Source: Paracoccaceae bacterium | GTDB lineage: Bacteria; Pseudomonadota; Alphaproteobacteria; Rhodobacterales; Rhodobacteraceae | Assembly (NCBI GenBank): GCA_014654775.1 | Contig: JACVZW010000007.1 | Span: 124,001 to 188,000, forward strand | Length of the DNA stretch: 64,000 nucleotides | Reading direction: 5' to 3' | In this document: positions 1-8,710 of the stretch, one piece after another | Numbering within the stretch: position 1 is the first letter of the stretch | Layout of the letters: each line of letters begins with the position of its first letter | Position numbers and translations under genes: made by a program | Notes under the pieces: generated by a model | The model's input: only the letters and a program-made list of their open reading frames with translations | Told to the model about the DNA's origin: nothing | Databases searched by the model: none

Positions 1-531
1 CAGAACGCATGGGATTCGATCATCCCGAACCTGCAGTCGGGCAACTACGACCTGATCATGGCGGGCATGTCGATCACCGACGAGCGCGAAGAGGTGATCG
101 ACTTCTCGCAGAACTACATCCCCCCGGCCTCGTCGGACTATCTGGCGCTGACGGCGGATGTGGCCATCGGCGAGGGCGCGGTGATCGCGGCGCAGACCGG
201 CACGATTCAGGCGGGCTATGTGGCGGAGTCGGGCGCGACCCTGCTGGAGTTTGCGACGCCGGATGAAACCGTGGCCGCCGTGCGCAATGGCGAGGCGGAT
301 GCCGTCTTTGCCGACAAGGACTATCTGGCCCCGATCGCGGCGGATTCGAATGGCGAGCTGGTCCTGCTGGCCGAAGAAGTGCAGCTGGGCGGCGGCGTGG
401 GTATCGGCCTGCGCGAGACCGACACCGAGCTGAAGGACAAGCTGAACGCCGCCATCCAGACGATGAAGGATGACGGGTCGCTGAACGCGATGATCACCAA
501 GTGGTTCGGCCCCGAAGCCGTGACGTTCTGA
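1..531 (+). CDS. Amino-acid-type ABC transporter substrate-binding protein (5' truncated)
   Basis: The frame is open from base 1 and stops at TGA 529-531, so the signal peptide and first lobe lie outside the window; 176 residues are visible. The sequence is typical of the SBP_bac_3 (family 3) periplasmic binding proteins for polar amino acids or opines: MAGMSITDEREEVIDFS hinge region, a GTIQAGY segment of the second lobe, and the terminal ITKWFG helix. It is the periplasmic receptor of the importer whose two permeases follow at 572 and 1458. The ligand cannot be read from sequence; the polyamine-type genes downstream suggest an amine or amino acid. The in-frame ATG at 58 is internal. Confidence 0.9.
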   Translation, partial: QNAWDSIIPNLQSGNYDLIMAGMSITDEREEVIDFSQNYIPPASSDYLALTADVAIGEGAVIAAQTGTIQAGYVAESGATLLEFATPDETVAAVRNGEADAVFADKDYLAPIAADSNGELVLLAEEVQLGGGVGIGLRETDTELKDKLNAAIQTMKDDGSLNAMITKWFGPEAVTF

Positions 532-538
532 TCCAAGG

Positions 539-560
539 GGGGCGGCCTTAGGGCCGCCCC
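539..560 (+). terminator. Intercistronic GC hairpin after the binding-protein gene
   Basis: A perfect 9-bp stem GGGGCGGCC (539-547) and GGCCGCCCC (552-560) with a TTAG loop begins 8 bases after the stop codon and ends 12 bases before the next start. No long T-run follows. In ABC operons such hairpins often stabilise the upstream binding-protein message or attenuate permease expression; that role is inferred. Confidence 0.6.
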
Positions 561-571
561 GTTCCTTTACC

Positions 572-1456
572 ATGTTCGAATTCTGCGCCGATCCAAGCCA
601 ACTGTCCGGCCTGACCTGGCTGAGTTGCTACCTGACCACAGGGACGCATTTCAATTTCTACTGGTCCTTCCTGACGGTGCTGATGCTGCTGGCCGTGACC
701 GCCCCGGTCGCGCTGGCCTTCGGCTTTGGCGGCGCGATGGCGGCGCGGTCGCCGCTTCTGCCCGTGTCGTGGATCGGCAAGGGCTATATCGCCGCCGTGC
801 GCGGCGTGCCCGACATCGTCTATTTCCTGTTCTTCGTGATCGCGCTGGATCAGGGGATCGAATGGACGAAGCATCTTTTCGTCTGCGAGGACCTGTCGCA
901 GCCTGTCTGGAACGGGACGGAATTCCGGGTCTGCCCCGAGGCGAAGGTGCCGCTGGCGGCGTCCTCGGCCATTTGGCATTCGGCCTATGCCTTTGCGACA
1001 GCGGTCTTTACCTTCGCCTTGGTTTTCGGGGCCTTTGCGGCCAACGTGCTTTACGGTGCGATGCAGGCGGTGCCCCGGGCGCAGTTGGAAACGGCCGAGG
1101 CCTATGGCATGACCCCGCGGCAGGTGTTCCGCCGCGTGCTGGTGCCGCAGATGTGGGTCTTTGCGCTGCCGGGGCTGTCAAACCTGTGGCTGATCCTGAT
1201 CAAGGCGACGCCGCTGCTGTTCCTTTTGGGCATTCAGGACATCGTCTATTGGGCGCGCGAATTGGGCAGTGCCAAGACAAGCGGGAACAACCCCTATCCG
1301 CATGGTGACTGGCGGGTGTTCTATTTCCTTGCGCTGCTGGTCTTCTACCTTGCCTTCACGCGGGTGTCGGAGGTGTTTCTGGCCCGGCTGACGCGGCGGC
1401 TGTCGCATGGGCAGGCCACGCTGGGCGGCGAGCAATTGCGCAAGGCGGGGGCCTAA
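572..1456 (+). CDS. Amino-acid ABC transporter permease (HisMQ family), first subunit
   Basis: A 294-residue inner-membrane protein with several hydrophobic segments (about 34-52, 78-92, 137-162, 198-218, 254-270). The EAA loop that contacts the ATPase is clear at about 161-193, with YGAMQAVPRA...ETAEAYG...VPQ. A periplasmic insert with three Cys lies at about 95-125. It would form a heterodimeric channel with the product of the next gene, which starts one base after this stop. Family BPD_transp_1 assignment is secure; the transported substrate is not. Confidence 0.88.
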   Translation: MFEFCADPSQLSGLTWLSCYLTTGTHFNFYWSFLTVLMLLAVTAPVALAFGFGGAMAARSPLLPVSWIGKGYIAAVRGVPDIVYFLFFVIALDQGIEWTKHLFVCEDLSQPVWNGTEFRVCPEAKVPLAASSAIWHSAYAFATAVFTFALVFGAFAANVLYGAMQAVPRAQLETAEAYGMTPRQVFRRVLVPQMWVFALPGLSNLWLILIKATPLLFLLGIQDIVYWARELGSAKTSGNNPYPHGDWRVFYFLALLVFYLAFTRVSEVFLARLTRRLSHGQATLGGEQLRKAGA

Positions 1457-1457
1457 G

Positions 1458-2294
1458 ATGGAGCCGATGACCTGCCTTGAAACGATACAGGCTTACGGCC
1501 TGCGGTCCCTCGGGATCGGCGAGCGGCTCTTGCCCCGTTCGGATTTTACCCTGTGCCAGCATTTCACGCTGATCGGGTCGGGGCTGATCTGGAACATCTA
1601 TTTCGGCGTGCTGGCGCTGTTCTTTGGGTTCTTCCTTGCCAATGCTTTGGCGCTGGCCAAGGCGGCGCAGACGCCATGGCTGCGCAAGCCCGCCGAGTGG
1701 TTCATCTTCGTCTTCCGGGGATCGCCCCTCTTCATCCAGTTCTTTCTGGCCTACGAGCTTTTGGTGCTGCTGCCCAAGGCCGGGATCAACGTGCTGGGCA
1801 TCACGATTGAAACGTCTTGGACGACGCGGGCTTGGGCCGGGGCGCTGTTCGTGCTGTTCCTGAATACGGCGGCCTATTCGGCCGAGATTTTCTACGGCGC
1901 GCTGAAATCCGTGCCCAAGGGGGATGTGGAGGCGGCGGATGCCTATGGCATCACCGGCTGGTCGCGGTTCCGTCGGGTGCTGTGGCCCACCATGCTGCGG
2001 CTGGGCTGGCCCGCCTACACGAACGAGGCGATCTTCCTGTTTCACGCGACGACGCTGGTTTTCTTTTCGGGCTTTCCGGCCTTTCAGCAGAAGGGCGACG
2101 CGCTCTATTACGCGAACTATTTCGCTGACAAGACCTTCAACCCCTTCATCCCCTACCCCATCGTGGGCTTTTACTTCATCTGCCTAACGCTTCTCTTGAT
2201 CTGGGTCTTCGGGCTGATCAACCGCCGCCTGAACCGGCATCTTCCGTCAAACATGCGCGGTAGAATCCGCTTGCGTCCGCAGGTGATCCGATAG
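1458..2294 (+). CDS. Amino-acid ABC transporter permease (HisMQ family), second subunit
   Basis: A 278-residue permease. The ATG at 1458 was chosen because it sits one base after the stop of the preceding permease; an in-frame upstream ATG at 1407 would add 17 residues overlapping that gene. An EAA loop is visible at about 147-178 (FYGALKSVPKGDVEAADAYG), with hydrophobic spans before and after it. It pairs with the product of 572-1456. No ATP-binding subunit is encoded in the following genes, so the ATPase is probably upstream of the window or shared. Confidence 0.87.
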   Translation: MEPMTCLETIQAYGLRSLGIGERLLPRSDFTLCQHFTLIGSGLIWNIYFGVLALFFGFFLANALALAKAAQTPWLRKPAEWFIFVFRGSPLFIQFFLAYELLVLLPKAGINVLGITIETSWTTRAWAGALFVLFLNTAAYSAEIFYGALKSVPKGDVEAADAYGITGWSRFRRVLWPTMLRLGWPAYTNEAIFLFHATTLVFFSGFPAFQQKGDALYYANYFADKTFNPFIPYPIVGFYFICLTLLLIWVFGLINRRLNRHLPSNMRGRIRLRPQVIR

Positions 2295-2438
2295 TAGCCT
2301 ACATTTGATCAAATTCTCCGGGCACCGATCGCCCGGGTCCGCCGAAGATGCGGCACCGGACATGGGGTCTGGATGGAAGGGGATCGAACACAGGGGAAAG
2401 ACCGGGGCCGGGCCTATGCTCCCCCGTCTGGAAAAACG

Positions 2439-3779
2439 ATGATGAAGGATTGGCTGAGGAAGCATCCGGACGTGCGGACCATCCGCGTGGCCGCGGTTGA
2501 CCTGAACGGACAGGCGCGCGGCAAGCGCATTCCGGCGCGTTTCGCGGAGAATGTGGTGAAGAACGGGACGCGGTTCCCGTTCTCGGTCCTGAACCTCGAC
2601 ATCTGGGGCGAGGACATCGACGAAAGCCCGCTGGTGTTTGAACAGGGCGATCAGGACGGGGTGCTGAAACCGACCGAGCGGGGCTTTATGCCCATGCCGT
2701 GGCTGGAGGCGCCGACGGCGCTGCTGCCGATCTGGATGTTCCGCGAGAACGGCACGCCCTATGAGGGCGACCCCCGCCACGCCCTGCGCGCGGTGGTGGA
2801 GAAGTTCAAGGAGCGCGGCCTGACGCCCGTCGTTGCGATGGAGCTTGAGTTTTTCCTGATCGACGACAGCGGCAAGACGCTGCAGGTGCCGCCCTCGCCG
2901 CGATCCGGCAAGCGGCGGAAGGCGGCAGAGACGCTGTCTATCCGGGCGCTGGATGCCTTTGACAGCTTTTTCACCGATCTCTACGACGCCTGCGAGGCGA
3001 TGGACATTCCCGCCGACACGACCACGTCGGAAACGGGCCTTGGCCAGTTCGAAGTGAACCTGATGCATTGCGACGATCCGCTGCGCGCGGCGGATGATGC
3101 ATGGCTGTTCAAGATGCTGGTGAAGGGTCTGGCGCGGCGCCACGGCTTTGCGGCGTCCTTCATGGCGAAACCCTATCCGGAGTATTCCGGGTCTGGCCTT
3201 CACACGCATTTTTCCCTGATCGACGAGGATGGGCGGAACGTCTTTGATTCCGGCGGTCCGAAGGGCACGGCGACGCTGCGGTCGGCTGTGGCGGGCTGCC
3301 TGAATGCGATGCATGACAGCACGCTGATCTTCGCGCCGCATCAGAACAGCTATGAACGGTTGGTGCCGGGCAAACATGCCCCCACGGCGATCTGCTGGGG
3401 GTACGAGAACCGCACGGGCGCGATCCGTATTCCGGCGGGCAACCCCTCGGCGCGGCGGATCGAGCATCGCGTGGCGGGCGGCGACGTGAACCCCTATCTG
3501 ATGCTGGCCGCGATCCTTGGGGCGGCGCTGGATGGGATCACGCAGGCGATGGAACCGCCGCCGCCGATCACCGGGAATGCCTATGCAATGGAGGATCTGC
3601 CGCAGATCCCCGCGACATGGGACGGGGCGATCGAGGCGTTGGAACACAGCCCCATCGTGTCACGCTTCATCCATCCCGAGCTGATCAAGAACCTGATCCA
3701 GACCAAGCGGCAGGAATTGCATTACATCGGCGAGTTGAGCGAGAGCGAGCAGGTGGAACTGTACCTCGACACGGTCTGA
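2439..3779 (+). CDS. Glutamine synthetase-like ligase, probable gamma-glutamylpolyamine synthetase
   Basis: A 446-residue glutamine-synthetase superfamily protein. Metal/ATP-binding signatures are visible: MELEFFLI near residue 133, KPYPEYSGSGLHTHFSL near 243, NRTGAIRIP near 324 and a Gly-Asp-Val-Asn-Pro-Tyr segment near 348. The N-terminal DLNGQARGKRIP stretch resembles PuuA-type gamma-glutamylputrescine synthetases rather than housekeeping GlnA. The start at ATG 2439 matches family N-termini; an upstream ATG at 2373 would add 22 Arg/Gly-rich residues. With the amidotransferase, a second ligase and a PuuB-like oxidase downstream it suggests ATP-dependent glutamylation of an amine. The exact amine is unknown. 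Confidence 0.8.
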   Translation: MMKDWLRKHPDVRTIRVAAVDLNGQARGKRIPARFAENVVKNGTRFPFSVLNLDIWGEDIDESPLVFEQGDQDGVLKPTERGFMPMPWLEAPTALLPIWMFRENGTPYEGDPRHALRAVVEKFKERGLTPVVAMELEFFLIDDSGKTLQVPPSPRSGKRRKAAETLSIRALDAFDSFFTDLYDACEAMDIPADTTTSETGLGQFEVNLMHCDDPLRAADDAWLFKMLVKGLARRHGFAASFMAKPYPEYSGSGLHTHFSLIDEDGRNVFDSGGPKGTATLRSAVAGCLNAMHDSTLIFAPHQNSYERLVPGKHAPTAICWGYENRTGAIRIPAGNPSARRIEHRVAGGDVNPYLMLAAILGAALDGITQAMEPPPPITGNAYAMEDLPQIPATWDGAIEALEHSPIVSRFIHPELIKNLIQTKRQELHYIGELSESEQVELYLDTV

Positions 3780-3785
3780 GCGGGG

Positions 3786-3815
3786 GCGAAGAATTTTCGG
3801 ACGAAAATTCTTCGC
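3786..3815. repeat. 14-bp perfect inverted repeat of the GAAGAATTTTC family
   Basis: GCGAAGAATTTTCG (3786-3799) and its complement (3802-3815) are separated by GA. It lies directly after the first ligase gene, so it may terminate transcription. The same core recurs at 8596-8706 and 45723-45748, marking a dispersed hairpin family. Confidence 0.75.
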
Positions 3816-3890
3816 GTCACGCCGGCGGCGCGGGCCTTGCCAGCGGGTGGGGCGCGCGCCTAGCTTGAACGAAACGGTGGATGGAACCAG

Positions 3891-4571
3891 ATGCGGATCG
3901 GCATTCTGCAAACCGGCCTCGCGCCCGAGGCGCTTGCCCCCGAGATGGGGGATTATCCTGACATGTTCGCCCGCCTGCTGGACGGGCATGGCTTCACCTT
4001 CCGCACATGGAAGGTGGTGGAGGGGGAGTTTCCCGCCTCGGTCCGTGACGCCGATGGCTGGCTGATCACCGGGTCGCGGCACGGGGTCTATGAGGATCAT
4101 CCGTGGATCCCGCCGCTGGAGCAGTTCATCCGCGATGCCTTTGCCCTGCGGGTGCCGGTGGTGGGCATCTGCTTTGGCCATCAGATCGTGGCACAGGCGA
4201 TGGGCGGCAAGGTGGAGCGTTATGCCGGCGGCTGGGCCGTCGGCGCGACGGACTACGATTTCGGGGGCGAGACGTTGCGCCTGAACGCGTGGCATCGCGA
4301 TCAGGTGGTGCAGGCCCCGGCCGGGGCAACGGTGATTGCTACGAACGATTTCTGCGCCAATGCGGCGCTTTTGTACGATGACCGCGCCTTGACGGTGCAG
4401 GCCCATCCCGAATTCCGCCCCGAATTCGTCGATGGGTTGATGCGCACGCGGGGCAAGGGTCTGGTGCCCGATGAGGTGATGGCCGAGGCCGCCGCCAAGC
4501 TGGACCTGCCGATTCAAGACAAGACCATGGCGGGACGCATTGCCGCCTTCTTCAAGGAACCGCGCGCCTGA
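3891..4571 (+). CDS. Class I glutamine amidotransferase-like protein
   Basis: A 226-residue GATase1 protein with the complete triad: nucleophile Cys94 in GICFGHQ, His172 and Glu174 in AHPEF. It stands alone without a synthetase domain, as in GMP-synthase-like amidotransferases and PuuD-type gamma-glutamyl hydrolases. Sitting between two gamma-glutamyl ligase genes it could hydrolyse a gamma-glutamyl intermediate such as gamma-glutamyl-GABA, but PuuD belongs to a different peptidase C26 subgroup, so this role is inferred. The start is the first ATG after a hairpin-containing gap; the gene ends 41 bases before the next ligase. Confidence 0.8.
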   Translation: MRIGILQTGLAPEALAPEMGDYPDMFARLLDGHGFTFRTWKVVEGEFPASVRDADGWLITGSRHGVYEDHPWIPPLEQFIRDAFALRVPVVGICFGHQIVAQAMGGKVERYAGGWAVGATDYDFGGETLRLNAWHRDQVVQAPAGATVIATNDFCANAALLYDDRALTVQAHPEFRPEFVDGLMRTRGKGLVPDEVMAEAAAKLDLPIQDKTMAGRIAAFFKEPRA

Positions 4572-4612
4572 TCCCGGGCGGCGCGGGCAACCACAAAACG
4601 ATAGTGTGACAC

Positions 4613-5968
4613 ATGTCCAAATGGACCGAGAAACTGCCCGAAGCAGCACGCGACTGGATTGCAGGCCGCCGCGTCGATGAAGTGGAATGCATCATCGGCG
4701 ATATCGCCGGGGTGGCGCGGGGCAAGGCGATGCCCGCCTCGAAATTCGCCAAGCAGACCAGCTATTTCCTGCCCAACTCGATCTTCCTACAAACGATCAC
4801 GGGGGAATGGGCGGACAATCCAACCGGGTCCTTCACAGAACCCGACATGATCCTCGTGCCCGATTTCGCCACGGCCACCGCCGCGCCTTGGACGGCGGAT
4901 GTCACGCTGCAGGTGATCCACGATGCGCAGGATCAGGCGGGCAATCCCGTGCCCACCGCACCGCGCAACGTGCTGAAGCGGATCGTGCAGCTTTACAACG
5001 CCGAAGGCTGGCAGCCCATCGTCGCGCCCGAGATGGAGTTCTTCCTCGTCGCGCGCAACATCGACCCGAACATGCCGATCATCCCGCCGATGGGCCGGTC
5101 GGGCCGCCGCGCGGCGGGCAAGCAGGCCTATTCGATGAGCGCGGTGGATGAATATGGCAAGGTCATCGACGACATCTATGATTTCGCCGAGGCGCAGGGC
5201 TTCGAGATCGACGGCATCCTGCAGGAAGGCGGGGCGGGGCAGATTGAGATCAACCTTGCCCATGGCGATCCGGTCGCTCTGGCCGACGAGATCTTCTTCT
5301 TCAAGCGGCTGATCCGCGAGGCGGCGTTGCGGCATGATTGCTTTGCCACCTTCATGGCAAAACCGATCGAGGGTGAACCGGGCAGCGCCATGCATATCCA
5401 CCATTCGGTGGTGGATATGAAAACGGGCAAGAACATCTTTTCCGACAAGAAGGGCGGCGAGACGCCGGAATTCCTGCATTTCGTCGCGGGGATGCAGACG
5501 CACCTGCCCGCCGCCGTGGCCCTGCTGGCGCCTTATGTGAACAGCTATCGCCGCTATGTTCCCGACTTTGCCGCGCCCATCAACCTGGAATGGGGACGCG
5601 ACAACCGCACCACCGGGCTGCGCGTGCCGATTTCGGGGCCCGAGGCGCGGCGGTTGGAAAACCGCCTCGCCGGGATGGATTGCAACCCCTATCTGGGGAT
5701 CGCGGCGAGCCTTGCCTGCGGCTATCTTGGCCTGAAGGCGGGCAAGATGCCGCGCGCGGAATGCACCGAAGATGCCTACAATATGGAATCCGACCTGCCC
5801 TACAACCTTGGCGACGCGCTCGACCTGCTGGAAGAGGATGCCGCCCTGCGCGAGGCGCTGGGGGTGGAGTTCTGCAACGTCTATGACAGCGTGAAGCGGA
5901 ACGAATACAAAGAGTTCTTGCAGGTCATCAGCCCGTGGGAGCGTGAGCATCTGCTGCTGAACGTCTGA
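4613..5968 (+). CDS. Second glutamine synthetase-like ligase (PuuA-like)
   Basis: A 451-residue glutamine-synthetase superfamily member, clearly a distant paralogue of the protein at 2439. Signatures include MEFFLVARNIDPN, EINLAHGDP, MAKPIEGEPGSAMHIHHS, NRTTGLRVP and MDCNPYLGIAA. The N-terminal segment (DIAGVARGKAMPASKF) is that of gamma-glutamylputrescine synthetases. Its stop TGA overlaps the ATG of the PuuB-like gene (TGATG at 5966-5970), so the two are translationally coupled. Glutamylation of putrescine or another amine before oxidation by the partner is the likely role. Confidence 0.82.
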   Translation: MSKWTEKLPEAARDWIAGRRVDEVECIIGDIAGVARGKAMPASKFAKQTSYFLPNSIFLQTITGEWADNPTGSFTEPDMILVPDFATATAAPWTADVTLQVIHDAQDQAGNPVPTAPRNVLKRIVQLYNAEGWQPIVAPEMEFFLVARNIDPNMPIIPPMGRSGRRAAGKQAYSMSAVDEYGKVIDDIYDFAEAQGFEIDGILQEGGAGQIEINLAHGDPVALADEIFFFKRLIREAALRHDCFATFMAKPIEGEPGSAMHIHHSVVDMKTGKNIFSDKKGGETPEFLHFVAGMQTHLPAAVALLAPYVNSYRRYVPDFAAPINLEWGRDNRTTGLRVPISGPEARRLENRLAGMDCNPYLGIAASLACGYLGLKAGKMPRAECTEDAYNMESDLPYNLGDALDLLEEDAALREALGVEFCNVYDSVKRNEYKEFLQVISPWEREHLLLNV

Positions 5969-7275
5969 TGCCGATGAATCTTCTGCATGCCAATGACCGG
6001 GCGGGGGAATATCCCCCGTCCTATTATGCCGCGACGCGGGCCGAATTCGCCCCCCTGCCCGCCTTGCAGGGTGCCTTGCGCGCCGATGTCTGCATCGTGG
6101 GGGGCGGGTACACGGGCCTCTCCGCCGCGCTGCATCTGGCCCAGCGGGGCATGAAGGTCGTCGTGTTGGAGGCGCACCGCGTGGGCTTCGGCGCATCGGG
6201 CCGCAATGGCGGGCAGGTGGGCAGCGGACAGCGGCTGGATCAGGACGCGCTGGAGGCGGCTGTCGGGCTGGCGGATGCGAAGAAGCTGTGGGATTTCGCG
6301 CAAGAGGCGAAGGACATGGTGCGCGGGCTGATCGCGGCGCATGACATGCCCGTGCGGTTTCATCCCGGCATCGCCCATGCCTGCTGGTCGGAGGGCGAGG
6401 TGCGGAGTGCTCAGGCCTATGCCGACAAGTTGCGCCGGGATTACGGCTATGACCAGGTGGAGCCGCTGTCGCGCGAGGCGATTGGGCGGCTGATCCCGTC
6501 GGGCGTCTTTGCGGGGGGCGAGATGGACCGGGGTGCGGGTCATGTGCATCCGCTGAACTATGCCATCGGGCTGGCGCGGGCGGCGCAGGCGGCGGGGGCG
6601 GTGATCCATGAACGGTCCGAGGTGACGGCGATCACGCAGGGCGCGACGCCCGTGGTGACGACGGCAGGGGGCCAAGTGACCTGCGATCACCTGATCCTTG
6701 CCTGCAACGGATATCTGGGCGGGCTGGAGCCGCAAGTAGCCGCCCGAGTGATGCCGATCAACAATTTCATCGTGGCGACCGAACCCTTGGGCGACCGCGC
6801 GGCCGAAGTTCTGGCCGAACCCGTGGCCGTGGCCGATACAAAATTCGTGGTGAACTATTGGCGGCTGTCCGAGGATGGGCGACTTCTGTTCGGGGGCGGA
6901 GAAAGCTATGGCTACCGCTTCCCTGACATCGTGAAGACCGTGCGCAAGCCGATGCTGGAGGTCTATCCCGCACTCCGCGACGTGAGGATTGATCACGCCT
7001 GGGGTGGAACGCTGGCCATCACCATGACGCGCAACCCTTGCTTCCTGCGGGTCGCGCCGAATGTGCTGTCGGCCTCGGGCTATTCGGGGCATGGCGTGGC
7101 GCTGGCCACGCTGGCCGGACGCATCCTTGCCGAGGCCGTGGCCGGACAGGCGGAACGCTTCGACCTGATGGCGCGCCTGCCGACGCCGCGCTTTCCCGGC
7201 GGGGTGGCGCTGCGCTGGCCGCTGCTAGTGCTTGCGATGACATGGTATTCCATGCGCGACAGGTTGGGGCTGTAG
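5968..7275 (+). CDS. puuB: FAD-dependent oxidoreductase, probable gamma-glutamylputrescine oxidase
   Basis: A 435-residue DAO-family flavoprotein. The ADP-binding motif VCIVGGGYTGLSAALHL is at about 41-57, followed by an acidic VVVLEA strand end and a GASGRNGGQ segment typical of PuuB/OrdL-type amine oxidases. The N-terminal LHANDRAGEYPPSYYAAT stretch is characteristic of that subgroup. It overlaps the upstream ligase by one base. In the Puu pathway this enzyme oxidises the gamma-glutamylated amine to an aldehyde. No PuuC-like aldehyde dehydrogenase follows, so the pathway is not complete here. Confidence 0.8.
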   Translation: MPMNLLHANDRAGEYPPSYYAATRAEFAPLPALQGALRADVCIVGGGYTGLSAALHLAQRGMKVVVLEAHRVGFGASGRNGGQVGSGQRLDQDALEAAVGLADAKKLWDFAQEAKDMVRGLIAAHDMPVRFHPGIAHACWSEGEVRSAQAYADKLRRDYGYDQVEPLSREAIGRLIPSGVFAGGEMDRGAGHVHPLNYAIGLARAAQAAGAVIHERSEVTAITQGATPVVTTAGGQVTCDHLILACNGYLGGLEPQVAARVMPINNFIVATEPLGDRAAEVLAEPVAVADTKFVVNYWRLSEDGRLLFGGGESYGYRFPDIVKTVRKPMLEVYPALRDVRIDHAWGGTLAITMTRNPCFLRVAPNVLSASGYSGHGVALATLAGRILAEAVAGQAERFDLMARLPTPRFPGGVALRWPLLVLAMTWYSMRDRLGL

Positions 7276-7335
7276 CCGCGGCCTTAGGCGGTTTCCCGCC
7301 CCGTTACAGGGGGAAAAACCCTCTGTCGTGAACTT

Positions 7336-7352
7336 GTCACTGGAAATGTGAC
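7336..7352. promoter_or_regulatory. Candidate operator GTCAC-N7-GTGAC
   Basis: An interrupted palindrome lies about 50 bases upstream of the DegT-family aminotransferase start, flanked by a poly-purine leader. Nothing identifies the binding protein. Confidence 0.3.
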
Positions 7353-7403
7353 GACTGTCCCTTTACAGAAAACAGAAAGAAGAGTTTCAGAAAAGGTGCA
7401 GGG

Positions 7404-8591
7404 ATGGCTCCGGACGGACAGACGATCGCCCCCAATGTCTATGATTCCGAACCGATCCCCGAAGCCGCACGGGCCGAGATCGACCGGCTGATCGCGACGG
7501 GCGACCTGTTCCGCTACACGGCGCCCGAGAATGCGCCCGTTGCCCTGCTGGAGGCGGAGTTCGCGGCGCTGATGGGGGCGCGTTACGCGCTGGCCGTCTC
7601 GTCCTGTTCGGCGGCGTTGTTCCTGTCGCTCAAGGCGCTGGACCTGCCGCGGGGCGCGAAGGTCCTCATCCCGGCCTTCACCTTTGCCGCCGTTCCCTCG
7701 TCGATCGTGCATGCCGATTGCGTACCGGTTTTGGTGGAAGTGGGCGAGAATTACCGCGTGGACATGGCCGATTTCGAAGCCAAGCTGGACGATGCAGCGG
7801 CGGTGATGATCAGCCATATGCGGGGGCATACTTCGGACATGGACGCGATCATGGCGCTCTGCGATGCGCGCGGAATCCCGGTGGTGGAGGATGCGGCGCA
7901 TTCACTTGGCACGCTGTGGAACGGGCGCAAGATCGGGACCATCGGCAAGGTGGGCTGCTTCAGCTTTCAGTCCTACAAGCTGGTGAATGCGGGTGAGGGC
8001 GGTATCCTTGTGACGGATGACCCGGAACTTGCGGCCCGCGCCATCATCATGTCGGGCGCCTATGAGGAGAACTGGAAGAAGCATCCGGGCCTGTCGAACA
8101 GCTGCGCGCATTGGCAAAACAAGCTGCCTCTCTATAACCTGCGGATGCAGAACCTGTCGGCGGCGGTGATCCGGCCGCAATTGCCCGAAGTGGCCCGCCG
8201 CGTGGCGCAGGGCCGCGCCAACCACGACTGGGTGGCGGATCGGCTGAATGCCTGCGGGCTTTTGGACGTGCCCCCTGCACTGCCGCAGGAAGAGCGCGCG
8301 CCGGACTCCATCCAGTTCAACCTGAAGGGCGACTGGTCGGATGACTCGGCGCGGGCCTTCCAGAAGGCCGCCAAGCGGCGCGGCGTGTCGGTGCAGGTCT
8401 TCGGCCTGTCCGAGGGCAATGCGCGGGCCTATTGGAACTGGCAGTTTCTGGGCGAGCTGCCTGATCTGCCGCGCACGCGGGCCATGCTGATGCGCGCCTG
8501 CGATGTGCGCCTGCCCGCCCGCCTGACGGAAGCAGAGCTGGACTACATCGCCAGCGCCCTGACCGAGGCAGCGCGCGAGGTGAAGGGCTGA
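7404..8591 (+). CDS. DegT/DnrJ/EryC1/StrS-family PLP aminotransferase
   Basis: A 395-residue fold-type I aminotransferase. Visible features are the GARYALAVSSCSAAL cofactor phosphate region (about 58-72), VEDAAHSLG with the PLP-nitrogen Asp163, and the Schiff-base Lys192 in SFQSYKLVNAGEGG. Family members transaminate keto-sugars for glycan or antibiotic synthesis, but no sugar genes adjoin it here, so the substrate is unknown. The ATG has a GGTGCAGGG ribosome-binding region. It is followed by four tandem hairpins and a convergent LysR gene. Confidence 0.82.
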   Translation: MAPDGQTIAPNVYDSEPIPEAARAEIDRLIATGDLFRYTAPENAPVALLEAEFAALMGARYALAVSSCSAALFLSLKALDLPRGAKVLIPAFTFAAVPSSIVHADCVPVLVEVGENYRVDMADFEAKLDDAAAVMISHMRGHTSDMDAIMALCDARGIPVVEDAAHSLGTLWNGRKIGTIGKVGCFSFQSYKLVNAGEGGILVTDDPELAARAIIMSGAYEENWKKHPGLSNSCAHWQNKLPLYNLRMQNLSAAVIRPQLPEVARRVAQGRANHDWVADRLNACGLLDVPPALPQEERAPDSIQFNLKGDWSDDSARAFQKAAKRRGVSVQVFGLSEGNARAYWNWQFLGELPDLPRTRAMLMRACDVRLPARLTEAELDYIASALTEAAREVKG

Positions 8592-8595
8592 GGGC

Positions 8596-8706
8596 GAAGA
8601 ATTTTCATCCGAAAATTCTTCTGGGGCGATCTTCCTTCGGAAGATAGTGAAAATTCTTCGGAGAAGAATTTTCGGGGGGTGAAGATTTTTCGGATGAAAA
8701 ATCTTC
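8596..8706. repeat. Four tandem AT-rich hairpins between convergent genes
   Basis: Four inverted repeats lie in 111 bases: GAAGAATTTTC/GAAAATTCTTC (8596-8621), ATCTTCC/GGAAGAT (8629-8645), GAAAATTCTTC/GAAGAATTTTC (8649-8673) and GAAGATTTTTC/GAAAAATCTTC (8681-8706). They separate the stop codons of the aminotransferase and the LysR gene and could act as a bidirectional terminator. Confidence 0.75.
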
Positions 8707-8710
8707 GCGC

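Noticed and set aside
2304-2313. TTTGATCAAA as an FNR/FnrL box upstream of the first ligase
   Set aside because: The FNR consensus needs TTGAT-N4-ATCAA; here the halves are fused without the spacer.
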